The position numbers and the translations under genes were made by a program. This document shows positions 1-8,127 of a DNA stretch of 50,570 nucleotides, piece by piece. The notes under the pieces were generated by a model. It saw nothing but the letters and a program-made list of their open reading frames with translations, ran no database searches and was not told the origin of the DNA. Location: assembly GCA_934661765.1 (NCBI GenBank), contig CAKUJT010000007.1:1-50570 (forward strand). The letters run 5' to 3'. Numbering within the stretch: position 1 is the stretch's first letter; every line of letters starts with the position of its first letter. The stretch is from an uncultured Senegalimassilia sp. GTDB taxonomy: Bacteria; Actinomycetota; Coriobacteriia; Coriobacteriales; Eggerthellaceae.

Positions 1-115
1 CCCGTTTTGCGTTCGTCCGAAGAACGGTGCTGTGTCTATCGAGTTTGCTTGTGCTTATTAGCATTACGAATGGGTTTCAGGTCGGTTGTCGGTTTCGCAT
101 TGGCGTTTGCGGCGT

Positions 116-121
116 TATAAT
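116..121 (+). promoter_or_regulatory. -10 box of the M50 protease gene
   Basis: A perfect TATAAT ends 9 bases before the ATG at 131, and no Shine-Dalgarno sequence lies between them. The transcript would start only 0-3 bases before the start codon, so the mRNA is probably leaderless or nearly so. No convincing -35 hexamer is visible. Confidence 0.5.
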
Positions 122-130
122 GGTGCGATT

Positions 131-817
131 ATGACTACACAGCTTCCTTATCTCATCTGCTCGATCTTGAGCTTCGTTCCCGCCATCGTGCTGCACGAGA
201 TGGCGCACGGCTTTGCTGCCTGGAAACTGGGCGATCCCACCGCTAAGCGCGCGGGGCGCCTGTCGTTCAATCCGCTTGCGCATGTTGACCCGTTCGGCAC
301 CGTTATCATGCCGTTTCTGCTCATGGCCATGAACATGTCCGTGTTCGGCTACGCCAAGCCGGTGCCGTACAACCCCGCGTATTTCAAGGACCCGCGCAAG
401 GGCGACTTGATCGTGGGCTTGGCGGGTCCTGCCGCCAATCTGCTGCTCGCCGTGCTGGCGGGCGTGGTCGCGTGGGTGCTCTATGGGTTCGCGCCCGTTG
501 CGCAGTGGGTGGTGCAGAGCCAGGCGTTCTTCTATTTCTATCTGATGTTCCTGCCCATGTTCGCGCTGATCAACCTGTACCTGATGTTCTTCAACCTGCT
601 GCCCATCCCGCCGCTCGACGGCAGCTCCATCTTCGCGTTCTTCATGCCTGTGAAGTGGTTGCCGAAGTACTACAAGGTGCAGCAGTACGCGTTCCCCATC
701 TTCATGATCGTGGCCATTTTGCTGCCGTATATCATCCACGTGAACGTGTTCGGCATCTACCTGGACGTCACCGCCGGCAACCTGGGCAACCTGCTGTTCC
801 CCTTCACCATTTCGTAG
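131..817 (+). CDS. Site-2 protease family (M50) membrane metalloprotease
   Basis: Small integral-membrane zinc protease of 228 residues, of the short M50 class without PDZ or CBS domains. The zinc-binding HEMAH motif is at residues 22-26 in the first membrane helix. It is followed by the family's NPLAHVDPFGT stretch (47-57), and the third metal ligand is D163 in PPLDG. Four to five hydrophobic segments follow. The ATG at 131 was chosen because an upstream in-frame ATG at 86 would put the TATAAT inside the coding region. These proteins cleave substrates within the membrane; the substrate here is unknown. It lies 15 bp upstream of scpA, as it does in many Gram-positive genomes, and is probably co-transcribed with it. 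Confidence 0.9.
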   Translation: MTTQLPYLICSILSFVPAIVLHEMAHGFAAWKLGDPTAKRAGRLSFNPLAHVDPFGTVIMPFLLMAMNMSVFGYAKPVPYNPAYFKDPRKGDLIVGLAGPAANLLLAVLAGVVAWVLYGFAPVAQWVVQSQAFFYFYLMFLPMFALINLYLMFFNLLPIPPLDGSSIFAFFMPVKWLPKYYKVQQYAFPIFMIVAILLPYIIHVNVFGIYLDVTAGNLGNLLFPFTIS

Positions 818-832
818 GGGCGGCGGGGCATC

Positions 833-1624
833 GTGTCGTATCGCGTTCGCACCGACAGCTTCGAGGGGCCGTTCGATCTGCTGTTGTACCTGGTCAGCCG
901 CCAGAAGGTTGACATCGGCGCCATCAATATCACCCAGATCGCTGACCAGTACCTGGCTGAAGTGGGCCGCATGCAGAACCTCGACCTGGACGTCGCCAGC
1001 GATTTTTTGCTGGTGGCCAGCACGCTGCTGGAGATCAAGGCGCAAAGTCTGCTGCCGCGCGAGCATATCGAGGTGGAGGACGACATCGCCGAGCTGGCGC
1101 CCTCCGAGGCGCGCGACATGCTGGTGGAGCGTCTGCTGGAATATAAACAGTACAAGAACGCTGCTGCGGCGCTGCATGCGCGGTTCGTCGCCGAGGGCCA
1201 CATGCACCCGCGTCCGTTCGGCCCCGAGGCGTGCTTCCTGAACCTCATGCCCGATTTCCTGCGTGATGTGTCGCTTGACTCTCTCGCGCTGCTTGCCGCC
1301 CGCGCGCTGGCGCGCCGCGAGGTGTTCCTGCTGGAAAGCGAGCATATCGCCGCGAAGCCCATTCCGGTGGAGGTGCATGTTCGCGCCATCCATCAACGCA
1401 TTCGCAACCTCAAGCAGCTGCGCTTCTCGCAGCTGATCGCCGATGATGCGCCCACGCCGCTGGTGGTGGTCACGTTTTTGGCGGTGCTCGAGCTGTACAA
1501 GCGCTCCATGGTGCGCGTGGAGCAAAGCCAGCTGTTCGGCGACATCGATATCGAGTACATCGAGGGCTCGGGCGAGCTTTTGCTGGATGGCGACGACGCG
1601 CTGACGTCGGTTGGGGAGGAATAG
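833..1624 (+). CDS. scpA: Segregation and condensation protein ScpA
   Basis: Kleisin subunit of the SMC-ScpA-ScpB condensin complex, which compacts and segregates the chromosome. The N-terminus carries the family signature FEGPFDLLLYLV (residues 9-20), which contacts the SMC neck; the C-terminal winged helix (about 190-255) contacts the SMC head. Length is 263 residues, normal for the family. The start is GTG with a G-rich stretch upstream. The stop codon directly abuts the scpB ATG, so translation is probably coupled. Confidence 0.95.
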   Translation: MSYRVRTDSFEGPFDLLLYLVSRQKVDIGAINITQIADQYLAEVGRMQNLDLDVASDFLLVASTLLEIKAQSLLPREHIEVEDDIAELAPSEARDMLVERLLEYKQYKNAAAALHARFVAEGHMHPRPFGPEACFLNLMPDFLRDVSLDSLALLAARALARREVFLLESEHIAAKPIPVEVHVRAIHQRIRNLKQLRFSQLIADDAPTPLVVVTFLAVLELYKRSMVRVEQSQLFGDIDIEYIEGSGELLLDGDDALTSVGEE

Positions 1625-2572
1625 ATGTTCGAAGGACTTGATCAGGCGCAGCTGCCCGGCGCCATAGAGGCCATGCTGTTCGTCACCGACGAGCCGGTCG
1701 GCGTCATCGAGCTGGCCGACATGCTGGAGGCCGACCCGAAGCTGGTCGAGCAGGCGCTGGTGGACCTGCGTGAGAAGCTGGAGCGCGAACAGCGCGGCAT
1801 CCAGTTGCGCGAGGTGGCCGGCGGCTGGCGGCTGTACACGCACCCGGCGTACCATGACCTGGTGGAGAAGTACGTGCTGTCGTGGGACACGCGCAAACTC
1901 TCGCAAGCGGCTATGGAAACGCTCGCCATTGTGGCCTATCTGCAGCCCTGCACGCGTGCCGGTGTTGCAAGCGTGCGCGGCGTGAACTCCGACAGCTCCA
2001 TAAACTCCCTGGTGGAGAAGGGGTTGATTCGCGAAGCGGGCCAGGCCGACGCGCCGGGCAACCCCACGCTGTACGCCACCACGCGCGGCTTCCTGGAGAA
2101 GTTCGGGCTGCGCTCGGTGCGCGATCTTCCCGATTTGGACGATTTTGCGCCCGATGATGCCACGCGTCAGCTCATCCGCGAGCGCTTGAGTGCGGGCGGG
2201 CAGGAGGCGCGCGTGGCGCCCGAGGCGCAGGTGTCGGATGGCGAAGCGGACGACCCGCTTGGCGGCCTGCAGTTCGATTTCGAGGACGAAGGCGCCGGCG
2301 CTGCGTTGACCTCGGAGAAGGGCGCCGGCGACGGCGAGGCTCGTGCGCTTCGGCAGGCGGCTCCGGAGCGTGCTGCGGCAGGCGAGCAGTTGGCGCTTTC
2401 CGCCGACGATTCGGCGTCCGACGAGTCGGACTCGCAGGCTGCATTCTCGGTCGGCGACGGCCCGGCTAGCAGCGCTGCGCAGCAAATGCTCGCCGACGCC
2501 ATGGCGCAAAGCTTCGGGTTGGTGGAGAAGATCGACTTCGACAACCTGAAGTTCGAAACCGACGACGAGTGA
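1625..2572 (+). CDS. scpB: Segregation and condensation protein ScpB with long acidic C-terminal tail
   Basis: Partner of ScpA in the bacterial condensin complex; it forms a dimer of tandem winged helices. Residues 1-185 match the usual ScpB core (IEAMLFVTDEPV near the start, the LAIVAYLQP segment, RGVNSDSSINSLVEKGLI). The remaining roughly 125 residues are an Ala/Glu/Asp/Ser-rich low-complexity tail ending in a more ordered segment, FGLVEKIDFDNLKFETDDE. ScpB is usually about 170-210 residues, so the 315-residue length is due to this tail, whose role is unknown. It starts immediately after the scpA stop. Confidence 0.95.
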   Translation: MFEGLDQAQLPGAIEAMLFVTDEPVGVIELADMLEADPKLVEQALVDLREKLEREQRGIQLREVAGGWRLYTHPAYHDLVEKYVLSWDTRKLSQAAMETLAIVAYLQPCTRAGVASVRGVNSDSSINSLVEKGLIREAGQADAPGNPTLYATTRGFLEKFGLRSVRDLPDLDDFAPDDATRQLIRERLSAGGQEARVAPEAQVSDGEADDPLGGLQFDFEDEGAGAALTSEKGAGDGEARALRQAAPERAAAGEQLALSADDSASDESDSQAAFSVGDGPASSAAQQMLADAMAQSFGLVEKIDFDNLKFETDDE

Positions 2573-2614
2573 TCGTTTCCCCGCCCGCTTCGACCGACCT
2601 GTGATGGGAGAATC

Positions 2615-3496
2615 ATGACCAGGCAACTCAAACCCAATCAAACGCAGCCCGAGGAGCGCCTTGTTCCCATGCGCCTGCAGAAGTTCCTGGCGCGCGCCGG
2701 CGCGGCAAGCCGTCGTGGGTCGGAGAACCTCATGACGGCCGGGCGCGTGACGGTGAACGGCCAGGTGGTCACCGAGCTGGGAAGCAAGGTGGACCCGCTT
2801 GTGGATCAGGTGGCCGTCGACGGCGTGCCCGTGCACCTGGAGGGCGGCCCCGTCACCATCATGCTGCATAAACCCGCCGGTTACGTGACCACCATGTCTG
2901 ACCCCCAGGGCCGTCCTACGGTGGCCGAGCTTGTGCCCACCGACCGCTTCCCGGGGCTGTTCCCCATCGGGCGTTTGGACTTCGACACCACGGGGCTTTT
3001 GCTGTTCAGCACCGACGGCGAGCTGGGCAACGGCCTTTTGCATCCGCGCCATCACGTGGAGAAGCGCTATCTGGCGCTGGTCAACGGCAAGCCCACGCCC
3101 GAGCAGCTGGCCCAGCTTGAGCAGGGCATTCAACTTGACGACGGCATGACCGCGCCCGCGAAGGCCGCGCTGGTGGAAGGTGCGGAAGCGAAGCGCGCGC
3201 TGTCCATGCTGGAGGTGCCGCCCGCCGTGCCCGACCATGAGCCCAACGGCAGCGTGCCCAGCCCGCAACGCGCCGCCATCCTGCGCAAGCGCTCCCAACA
3301 GCGCGCCGTGGTGCGCGTGGTGTTGCGCGAGGGAAGGAAACGCCAGGTCAAGCGCATGCTGTCCGCCATCAAGCATGGCGTTTTGGCGCTGCACCGCGAC
3401 AGCTTCGGCCCCATCGAGCTAGGCGACCTGCCCCGCGGCCAATGGCGCGAGCTCACTCCTGAAGAGGTAACGGCGCTGCACGCGTCGATAAAGTAG
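2615..3496 (+). CDS. rluB: 23S rRNA pseudouridine synthase, RluB/RsuA family
   Basis: Isomerises uridine to pseudouridine in rRNA; RluB members modify 23S position 2605 (E. coli numbering). The N-terminal S4 RNA-binding domain (about 19-80) begins MRLQKFLARAG. The catalytic domain carries GRLDFDTTGLLLFSTDGEL, with the catalytic Asp in GRLDFDT. The C-terminal RKRQVKRML segment is also typical. The ATG at 2615 follows GGGAG; it adds an 18-residue polar extension before the S4 domain. It lies 42 bp after scpB, a common gene order. Length is 293 residues. Confidence 0.92.
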   Translation: MTRQLKPNQTQPEERLVPMRLQKFLARAGAASRRGSENLMTAGRVTVNGQVVTELGSKVDPLVDQVAVDGVPVHLEGGPVTIMLHKPAGYVTTMSDPQGRPTVAELVPTDRFPGLFPIGRLDFDTTGLLLFSTDGELGNGLLHPRHHVEKRYLALVNGKPTPEQLAQLEQGIQLDDGMTAPAKAALVEGAEAKRALSMLEVPPAVPDHEPNGSVPSPQRAAILRKRSQQRAVVRVVLREGRKRQVKRMLSAIKHGVLALHRDSFGPIELGDLPRGQWRELTPEEVTALHASIK

Positions 3497-3510
3497 GGGA
3501 ATGCGAGCCG

Positions 3511-3709
3511 CGTGAACAGGGGATGGACGCGTGAACAGGGGACGGAGGTGCGTTCACGGTTGCCCTTACATTTCCCAAAGAGCTCGCGTGAACACACCTC
3601 CGTCCCCCGTTCACGCCCGTTGGCGGGTCTCGCGTCGCGCGTTGTTCGTGCGCAGGGCCCGTCGCCCGATGAGCATCCCCCCATGAACACACCTCCGTCC
3701 CCTGTTCAT
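3511..3709. repeat. Cluster of three 27-bp REP-like palindromes plus a partial copy
   Basis: Copies lie at 3531-3557 (plus sense), 3588-3614 and 3683-3709 (minus sense), with a partial copy at 3511-3527. Each is an imperfect palindrome beginning (G/A)TGAAC, with core AGGGGACGGAGGTG and ending GTTCA(C/T). The first two face each other and could form a long hairpin downstream of rluB. Further copies of the family are listed separately. Confidence 0.85.
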
Positions 3710-3761
3710 GTTCCCCTCGTGCTTGCGTGGGGCGGCGGGATGCGTGCTGCTGGGAAACGGC

Positions 3762-3767
3762 TATAAT
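3762..3767 (+). promoter_or_regulatory. -10 box upstream of tyrA
   Basis: A perfect TATAAT lies 156 bases before the tyrA ATG, implying a leader of about 150 nt. The leader has no T-box signature that I can see. It stays open in the tyrA frame, but coding there would include the promoter. Confidence 0.4.
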
Positions 3768-3923
3768 GGTCACCCGGGTAAACTGCTGGTGTTTGCGAAT
3801 TCGGCGTTTCGCCTTGTCGCGGGCCTTCTTCGACCCGCGCGGCGGTTTCGCGCTTGCCGATGCGATGCCGGCTTGCCCGCAACGTCCTATCCTAGATCGG
3901 ATCCGGAAGGTCTGCATCGCCTT

Positions 3924-5096
3924 ATGGCACAAACAATCGATCAAGCGAAAACCGGCGGCTTCGAAAACGTGGCCGTCATCGGCTTCGGCCTCATCGGCGC
4001 CAGCTTCGCCGCCGCATTGCGCGCGGCGAACCCTTCGGCGCAGGTCATGGCCGTCGACACCGACCTGGCCACCCGCGTCGAGGCCGTCAACAGAGGCTGG
4101 GCCACCGCCACCGCCGCCCCCGATGCCGCGGAGTTCCGCGCGTTCATCGAAGACGGCTGCGACCTGGTGGTTCTGGCCACGCCCGTCAGCGTGGTGGAAG
4201 GCTATCTGAAAGATTTGGCCGAGTGGGATTATCGCGGCATCATCACCGATACCGCTTCCACGAAAAGCCGCATCATCGAGATGGCCGCGCACACGCTTCC
4301 GTATCCGCAGAACTTCGTTCCCGGCCATCCTATGGCCGGCTCCGAGAAGAACGGCATCGTGGGCGCTCGCGCCGACCTGTTCAAGGGCGCGTACTGGATC
4401 TTGTGCCCCGACGCCGACACACCCGCGGAGCATTTCACGCGCTTGCACGAGCTGATCACCGGCATCGGTGCGCGCGTGATCAGCCTGCCGCGCGAACAGC
4501 ATGACGCGGCGGTGGCCGTGGTCAGCCACGTGCCGCATTTCACCGCCAGCTCGCTCGTGCAGCTTGCCGTGCGCCACGCGAAAGGCCAGGATTCGCTCAT
4601 GCGCCTGGCAGCGGGCGGGTTCAAGGACTCCACGCGCATCGCGGCCGGCTCGCCCGAGCTGTGGTGCGGTATCGCTTTCGACAACAAAGATGCGCTTTTG
4701 GGTGGTTTGCGCGAGATGCAGGGCATCATCGGGCAGTTCGCCGACGCGCTTGAAGCGGGCGATCGCGCAACGCTGACCAGCCTGCTCGCCGAGGCCGCCG
4801 ACGCCCGCCGCGCGCTGCCGGCCGCATGGCTGCCGTGCACCGAGCGCCTGCTGGAGGTGCGTATCCCCATGGAAGACCGCCCCGGCGTGGTGGCCGAGGT
4901 CACCACCATCACCAGCAAGGTGGGGTGCAACATCCAGTCCATCGAGATCGACCACGTCACCGAGGATTCGGCCGTGCTCTCGCTCGTGCTCACCGACGAA
5001 GGCGACATCGGCAAGCTGTCGGCGCACCTTATCAACGCCGGTTTCTCCGTTTCGTTCAGCCCGCTAGCGCCTAAGGAGCACACCCATGTCGGATAA
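3924..5096 (+). CDS. tyrA: Prephenate dehydrogenase with C-terminal ACT domain
   Basis: Oxidises prephenate to 4-hydroxyphenylpyruvate with NAD(P), the tyrosine branch of aromatic synthesis. The Rossmann motif is VAVIGFGLIGASF (about 15-27). Prephenate-binding elements include GHPMAGSEKNG and the helical dimerisation region with SHVPHF. The last 75 residues (LLEVRIPMEDRPGVVAEV onward) form an ACT domain, which suggests amino-acid feedback control. The ATG at 3924 was chosen over in-frame starts upstream because the family begins here and a -10 box lies upstream. Its end overlaps aroA by 11 bp. Length is 390 residues. Confidence 0.93.
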   Translation: MAQTIDQAKTGGFENVAVIGFGLIGASFAAALRAANPSAQVMAVDTDLATRVEAVNRGWATATAAPDAAEFRAFIEDGCDLVVLATPVSVVEGYLKDLAEWDYRGIITDTASTKSRIIEMAAHTLPYPQNFVPGHPMAGSEKNGIVGARADLFKGAYWILCPDADTPAEHFTRLHELITGIGARVISLPREQHDAAVAVVSHVPHFTASSLVQLAVRHAKGQDSLMRLAAGGFKDSTRIAAGSPELWCGIAFDNKDALLGGLREMQGIIGQFADALEAGDRATLTSLLAEAADARRALPAAWLPCTERLLEVRIPMEDRPGVVAEVTTITSKVGCNIQSIEIDHVTEDSAVLSLVLTDEGDIGKLSAHLINAGFSVSFSPLAPKEHTHVG

Positions 5097-6405
5097 CGTC
5101 ACCGTCATCAAACCGCTTGAAAACCCCATGCACGGCTCCACGCGCGTGCCGGGCGACAAATCCATCAGCCACCGCGCCGTGCTGTTCTCCGCCATGGCGG
5201 AAGGTACCTCGCGCGTGTCGGGCGTGCTGGATTCCGCCGATGTGCGCAGCTCTATCGGGGCCGTGCGCGCGCTGGGCGCCCAGGTCAGCCTGGAGAAGCA
5301 GGCAGACGGAAGCCTTGCCGGCGGCATCACCGGTTGGGGGGCCGCCGGTCCCAGCCAGCCCGCCGAGCCCGTGGATTGCGGCAACTCCGGCACCACGGTT
5401 CGCCTGCTCATGGGCATCCTGGCGCCGTGGGATATCCAGGTCACGCTCACGGGCGATTCGTCGTTGTGCAAGCGCCCGATGCGCCGCATCACCGCGCCGC
5501 TCATGAAGATGGGCGCGCGCTTCCTTCCCGAGGGCCGCGAGACGCTGCCCATCACCGTTCACGGCGGTGGGCTGCGCCCCCTCACCTACGATGCCCCCAT
5601 GGCATCGGCCCAGCTCAAGACCGCTGTGCTGCTTGCCGGCATGTACGCTTCGGGAACCACCACGGTCAACGAGCCGGCGCCGAGCCGCAACCACACCGAG
5701 CTCATGCTGCCCGAATACGGCGTGGCTACCACGGCCGGCTCCTGCACGGCCAGCGTGACCGGGCCCGCCCAGCCCCAGGCCGGCGAGGTGCTCGTGCCAG
5801 GTGACCCCTCTTCGGCGGCGTTCCTTGCGTGCGCGGCGGTTTTGCGCCCCGCAAGCTCGATCCAGATCGAGGACGTCAGCCTGAACACGGCCCGTATCGG
5901 CTTCGTGCGCACGCTCGAGCGCATGGGCGCCCAGGTCAGCGTCGCGCACACGGGCGCGGCGGGCAAGGAGCCCTATGGCATCATCGAGGCCTGCTACACG
6001 CCCGACCTGCGCGGTTGCGAGGTGCCGGCTGACAAGATCGCCGGCATCATCGACGAGATCCCCGTGCTGGCGTTGGTGGCGGCGCACGCGCATGGAATCA
6101 CCGTGTTCCGCGAGGTGGGAGAGCTTCGTGTGAAGGAAACCGACCGACTTGCCGCTATAATGGACGGTCTGGCCAAGTTGGGCGTGGACACGTGGTGCGA
6201 AGGCGACGACCTTTACATCGAGGGCCAGCCCGACCTGCAGGTCCCCGAGGGGCTCGAGTTCGACTCGCTCGGCGACCATCGCCTTGCCATGACCTGGTCG
6301 CTCGTCGGCCTTACCGGCAAGGTTTCTGTGAACATCAAGGATTTCGAGGCCGTGCGCGTCAGCTACCCCGGCTTCCTGGACGATATCGAAAGGCTTGCAC
6401 GATGA
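5086..6405 (+). CDS. aroA: 3-phosphoshikimate 1-carboxyvinyltransferase (EPSP synthase)
   Basis: Transfers enolpyruvyl from phosphoenolpyruvate to shikimate-3-phosphate, the sixth shikimate-pathway step. Visible motifs: PGDKSISHRA near residue 22, the DCGNSGTT loop near 100, the EIPVLALVAA segment, RVKETDRL, and GDHRLAMTWSL near the C-terminus. Length is 439 residues, normal. The ATG lies inside the end of tyrA, and its stop overlaps the cmk start in ATGA, so tyrA-aroA-cmk-plsC read as one translationally coupled operon. Confidence 0.96.
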   Translation: MSDNVTVIKPLENPMHGSTRVPGDKSISHRAVLFSAMAEGTSRVSGVLDSADVRSSIGAVRALGAQVSLEKQADGSLAGGITGWGAAGPSQPAEPVDCGNSGTTVRLLMGILAPWDIQVTLTGDSSLCKRPMRRITAPLMKMGARFLPEGRETLPITVHGGGLRPLTYDAPMASAQLKTAVLLAGMYASGTTTVNEPAPSRNHTELMLPEYGVATTAGSCTASVTGPAQPQAGEVLVPGDPSSAAFLACAAVLRPASSIQIEDVSLNTARIGFVRTLERMGAQVSVAHTGAAGKEPYGIIEACYTPDLRGCEVPADKIAGIIDEIPVLALVAAHAHGITVFREVGELRVKETDRLAAIMDGLAKLGVDTWCEGDDLYIEGQPDLQVPEGLEFDSLGDHRLAMTWSLVGLTGKVSVNIKDFEAVRVSYPGFLDDIERLAR

Positions 6406-7082
6406 TCATCGCTATCGACGGCCCGAGCGGTGCCGGCAAATCGACCGTTTCGAAGGCGGTCGCGCGCCGTTTAGGCTTCTCGTGCCTGGATACGGGCGCC
6501 ATGTACCGCTCCATCGCCTGGCAGGCGCTGCAGGATGGCGTCTCGCTGGAAGATGGCGAAGCGCTCGGCCGCATCGCCGATATGCACGAGATCGGGTTCT
6601 CCCATGAGCCGGGCGACCCGCTGCCGCGCCGCGTCTCCATTTCCGGCGTGGATGTGACCGATGCCATCCGCACCGCCGAGATTGACCGCTCGGTCAGCGC
6701 CGTGGCCGCCGCCCCTGCCGTTCGCCAGGCGCTTGTGGCTCAGCAGCAGCGCATCGGCCGCGCGGGCAACTACGTGGTGGAAGGCCGCGACATCGGCACG
6801 GCGGTGTTCCCCGAGGCTGAGCTGAAGGTGTTTCTGACCGCCAGCGCCGCCGAACGCGCTCATCGCCGCGTGGCGCAAAACGAGCGCCGAGGTGTGGGCA
6901 GCACCGATTACGCCGAGGTGCTCGCCGACATCGAGCGCCGCGACGCCATCGATTCCTCGCGCGATACCAGCCCGCTCAAACCGGCGCCCGATGCCGTGCA
7001 GATGGATTCCACCGGCCGCACAATCGAGCAGGTCATCGAGCGCATCTGCGCGCTGGCCCAGGAGAAGGGTGTGCACGTATGA
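6402..7082 (+). CDS. cmk: Cytidylate kinase
   Basis: Phosphorylates CMP/dCMP with ATP. The P-loop is IAIDGPSGAGKSTVSK at the N-terminus; the CMP-binding and lid elements include DTGAMYRSIAW and GRDIGTAVFPEAELKVFL with the arginine-rich lid ERAHRRVAQNERR. Length is 226 residues, normal. The ATG overlaps the aroA stop (ATGA), and the gene's own stop overlaps the plsC start in the same way. The cmk-plsC-ispH order is widespread in Gram-positive anaerobes. Confidence 0.95.
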   Translation: MIIAIDGPSGAGKSTVSKAVARRLGFSCLDTGAMYRSIAWQALQDGVSLEDGEALGRIADMHEIGFSHEPGDPLPRRVSISGVDVTDAIRTAEIDRSVSAVAAAPAVRQALVAQQQRIGRAGNYVVEGRDIGTAVFPEAELKVFLTASAAERAHRRVAQNERRGVGSTDYAEVLADIERRDAIDSSRDTSPLKPAPDAVQMDSTGRTIEQVIERICALAQEKGVHV

Positions 7083-7930
7083 GCCTGTTTCTGAGATACG
7101 AGGATATGTGGGACCGCGCGCTTGGCGGCACCACCGACGAGAAGCAGATCCCGCATTGGTTCGCGAACTTCGCGTATGTGCTGATCGGTTTCGTGTTCAA
7201 GGTGCTGTTCCGCTATCGCGTGGACGGGCGCGAGAACCTTCGCGCGTTCAAGGACCGCTGCGGTGTGGTGGTGGTTTCCAACCACACGTCGTTTTTGGAC
7301 GTGGTGCTCATGTATGTGGCGGCACGCCCAAGCCAGTTCGTGCGCCTGATGGGCCGCGATTCGCTGTTCGGCAACGCGCACGGCTTGGCGGGGCAGATCC
7401 TCTCGCGCGTGGGCGCGTTCCCCATCAAGCGCGATTCGGCCGACCGCACCGCCATCAAGCGTGCGGCGCACATGCTGAAGGGAAACCAGCTGGTGGGCAT
7501 CCTGCCGGAGGGCACGCGTCGCGGCAAGGGCAGCAAAACGCCCCAGATCCACTCCGGTGCGGCATTCATCGCGAAGATGGGCAAGGCGCCCATCCTGCCC
7601 ATGTGCGTGCGCGAGGCGGAGAACGTCAAGCGCAAAGGCGAGCGCATGCATTTCCCCAAGATCACGGTGGAATACGGAAAGCCCCTGGTGGTAAGCGATT
7701 TCGACTTCCTGCCGAAGGAAGACCGCCTGGACGGGTGCTCGTGGTACGCCATGCGCGAGGTGTTCGCGCTGCATCAGCGCGTGCCGCGCGAGCAGGTGGA
7801 TATGCGCGCGCTGTTCCCGGACGGCCGCGACTTCTCCGAGGTGTTCGCCGCTCATCCCATTCCCGAGCACACCCCCGAGGAGGCCATCGAGCTGACCCGC
7901 CCCACGAAGAAGGCGAAGGTCGAGCAGTAA
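7079..7930 (+). CDS. plsC: 1-acyl-sn-glycerol-3-phosphate acyltransferase
   Basis: Acylates lysophosphatidic acid to phosphatidic acid at the membrane. The catalytic NHTSFLD motif is at residues 68-74 (His69, Asp74), the phosphate-binding PEGTR at 143-147, and a hydrophobic helix at about 30-45 precedes the domain. At 283 residues it is somewhat longer than usual, owing to a C-terminal extension of unknown role. The start overlaps the cmk stop. A rho-independent hairpin 20 bp after the stop ends the operon. Confidence 0.9.
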   Translation: MSLFLRYEDMWDRALGGTTDEKQIPHWFANFAYVLIGFVFKVLFRYRVDGRENLRAFKDRCGVVVVSNHTSFLDVVLMYVAARPSQFVRLMGRDSLFGNAHGLAGQILSRVGAFPIKRDSADRTAIKRAAHMLKGNQLVGILPEGTRRGKGSKTPQIHSGAAFIAKMGKAPILPMCVREAENVKRKGERMHFPKITVEYGKPLVVSDFDFLPKEDRLDGCSWYAMREVFALHQRVPREQVDMRALFPDGRDFSEVFAAHPIPEHTPEEAIELTRPTKKAKVEQ

Positions 7931-7949
7931 CAGCAGGTTTGGGGGAGCA

Positions 7950-7969
7950 GGGGCCGCGTGAGCGGCCCC
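7950..7969 (+). terminator. Hairpin terminator of the tyrA-plsC operon
   Basis: A perfect 8-bp stem GGGGCCGC/GCGGCCCC closes a GTGA loop just after plsC. Only a weak T-run follows. Confidence 0.65.
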
Positions 7970-7983
7970 TTGCGCTATCGTGC

Positions 7984-8088
7984 GTCGCAAAAGCCGAGAG
8001 CCGCAGTTGCGGTTGCGAGTCGCAAACTCAAAGCACGCGAGCTCGCAAACCGTAGTCGCAGTTGTGAATCGCAATCTGCGAGCCGCAA
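7984..8088. repeat. Degenerate short repeats (gtcgcaa-like) before ispH
   Basis: Seven near-copies of a gYCGCAR word occur at 7984, 8000, 8019, 8041, 8055, 8068 and 8082, spaced 13-22 bases apart. They occupy most of the plsC-ispH gap. Function is unknown; they could be a decayed tandem repeat. Confidence 0.5.
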
Positions 8089-8127
8089 CCCGCGTGCCTC
8101 ACCTATGCCTATATGAAAGGACCGGAC

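Noticed and set aside
77..3394. Very long open frame on the minus strand opposite the M50-scpA-scpB-rluB genes
   Set aside because: It is His/Arg/Gln-rich with no family resemblance, and runs antisense to four well-recognised genes; a normal artefact of high-GC third positions.
3708..3923. In-frame upstream extension of tyrA
   Set aside because: It would place the REP repeat and the TATAAT box inside the coding region, and no homologous residues are seen.
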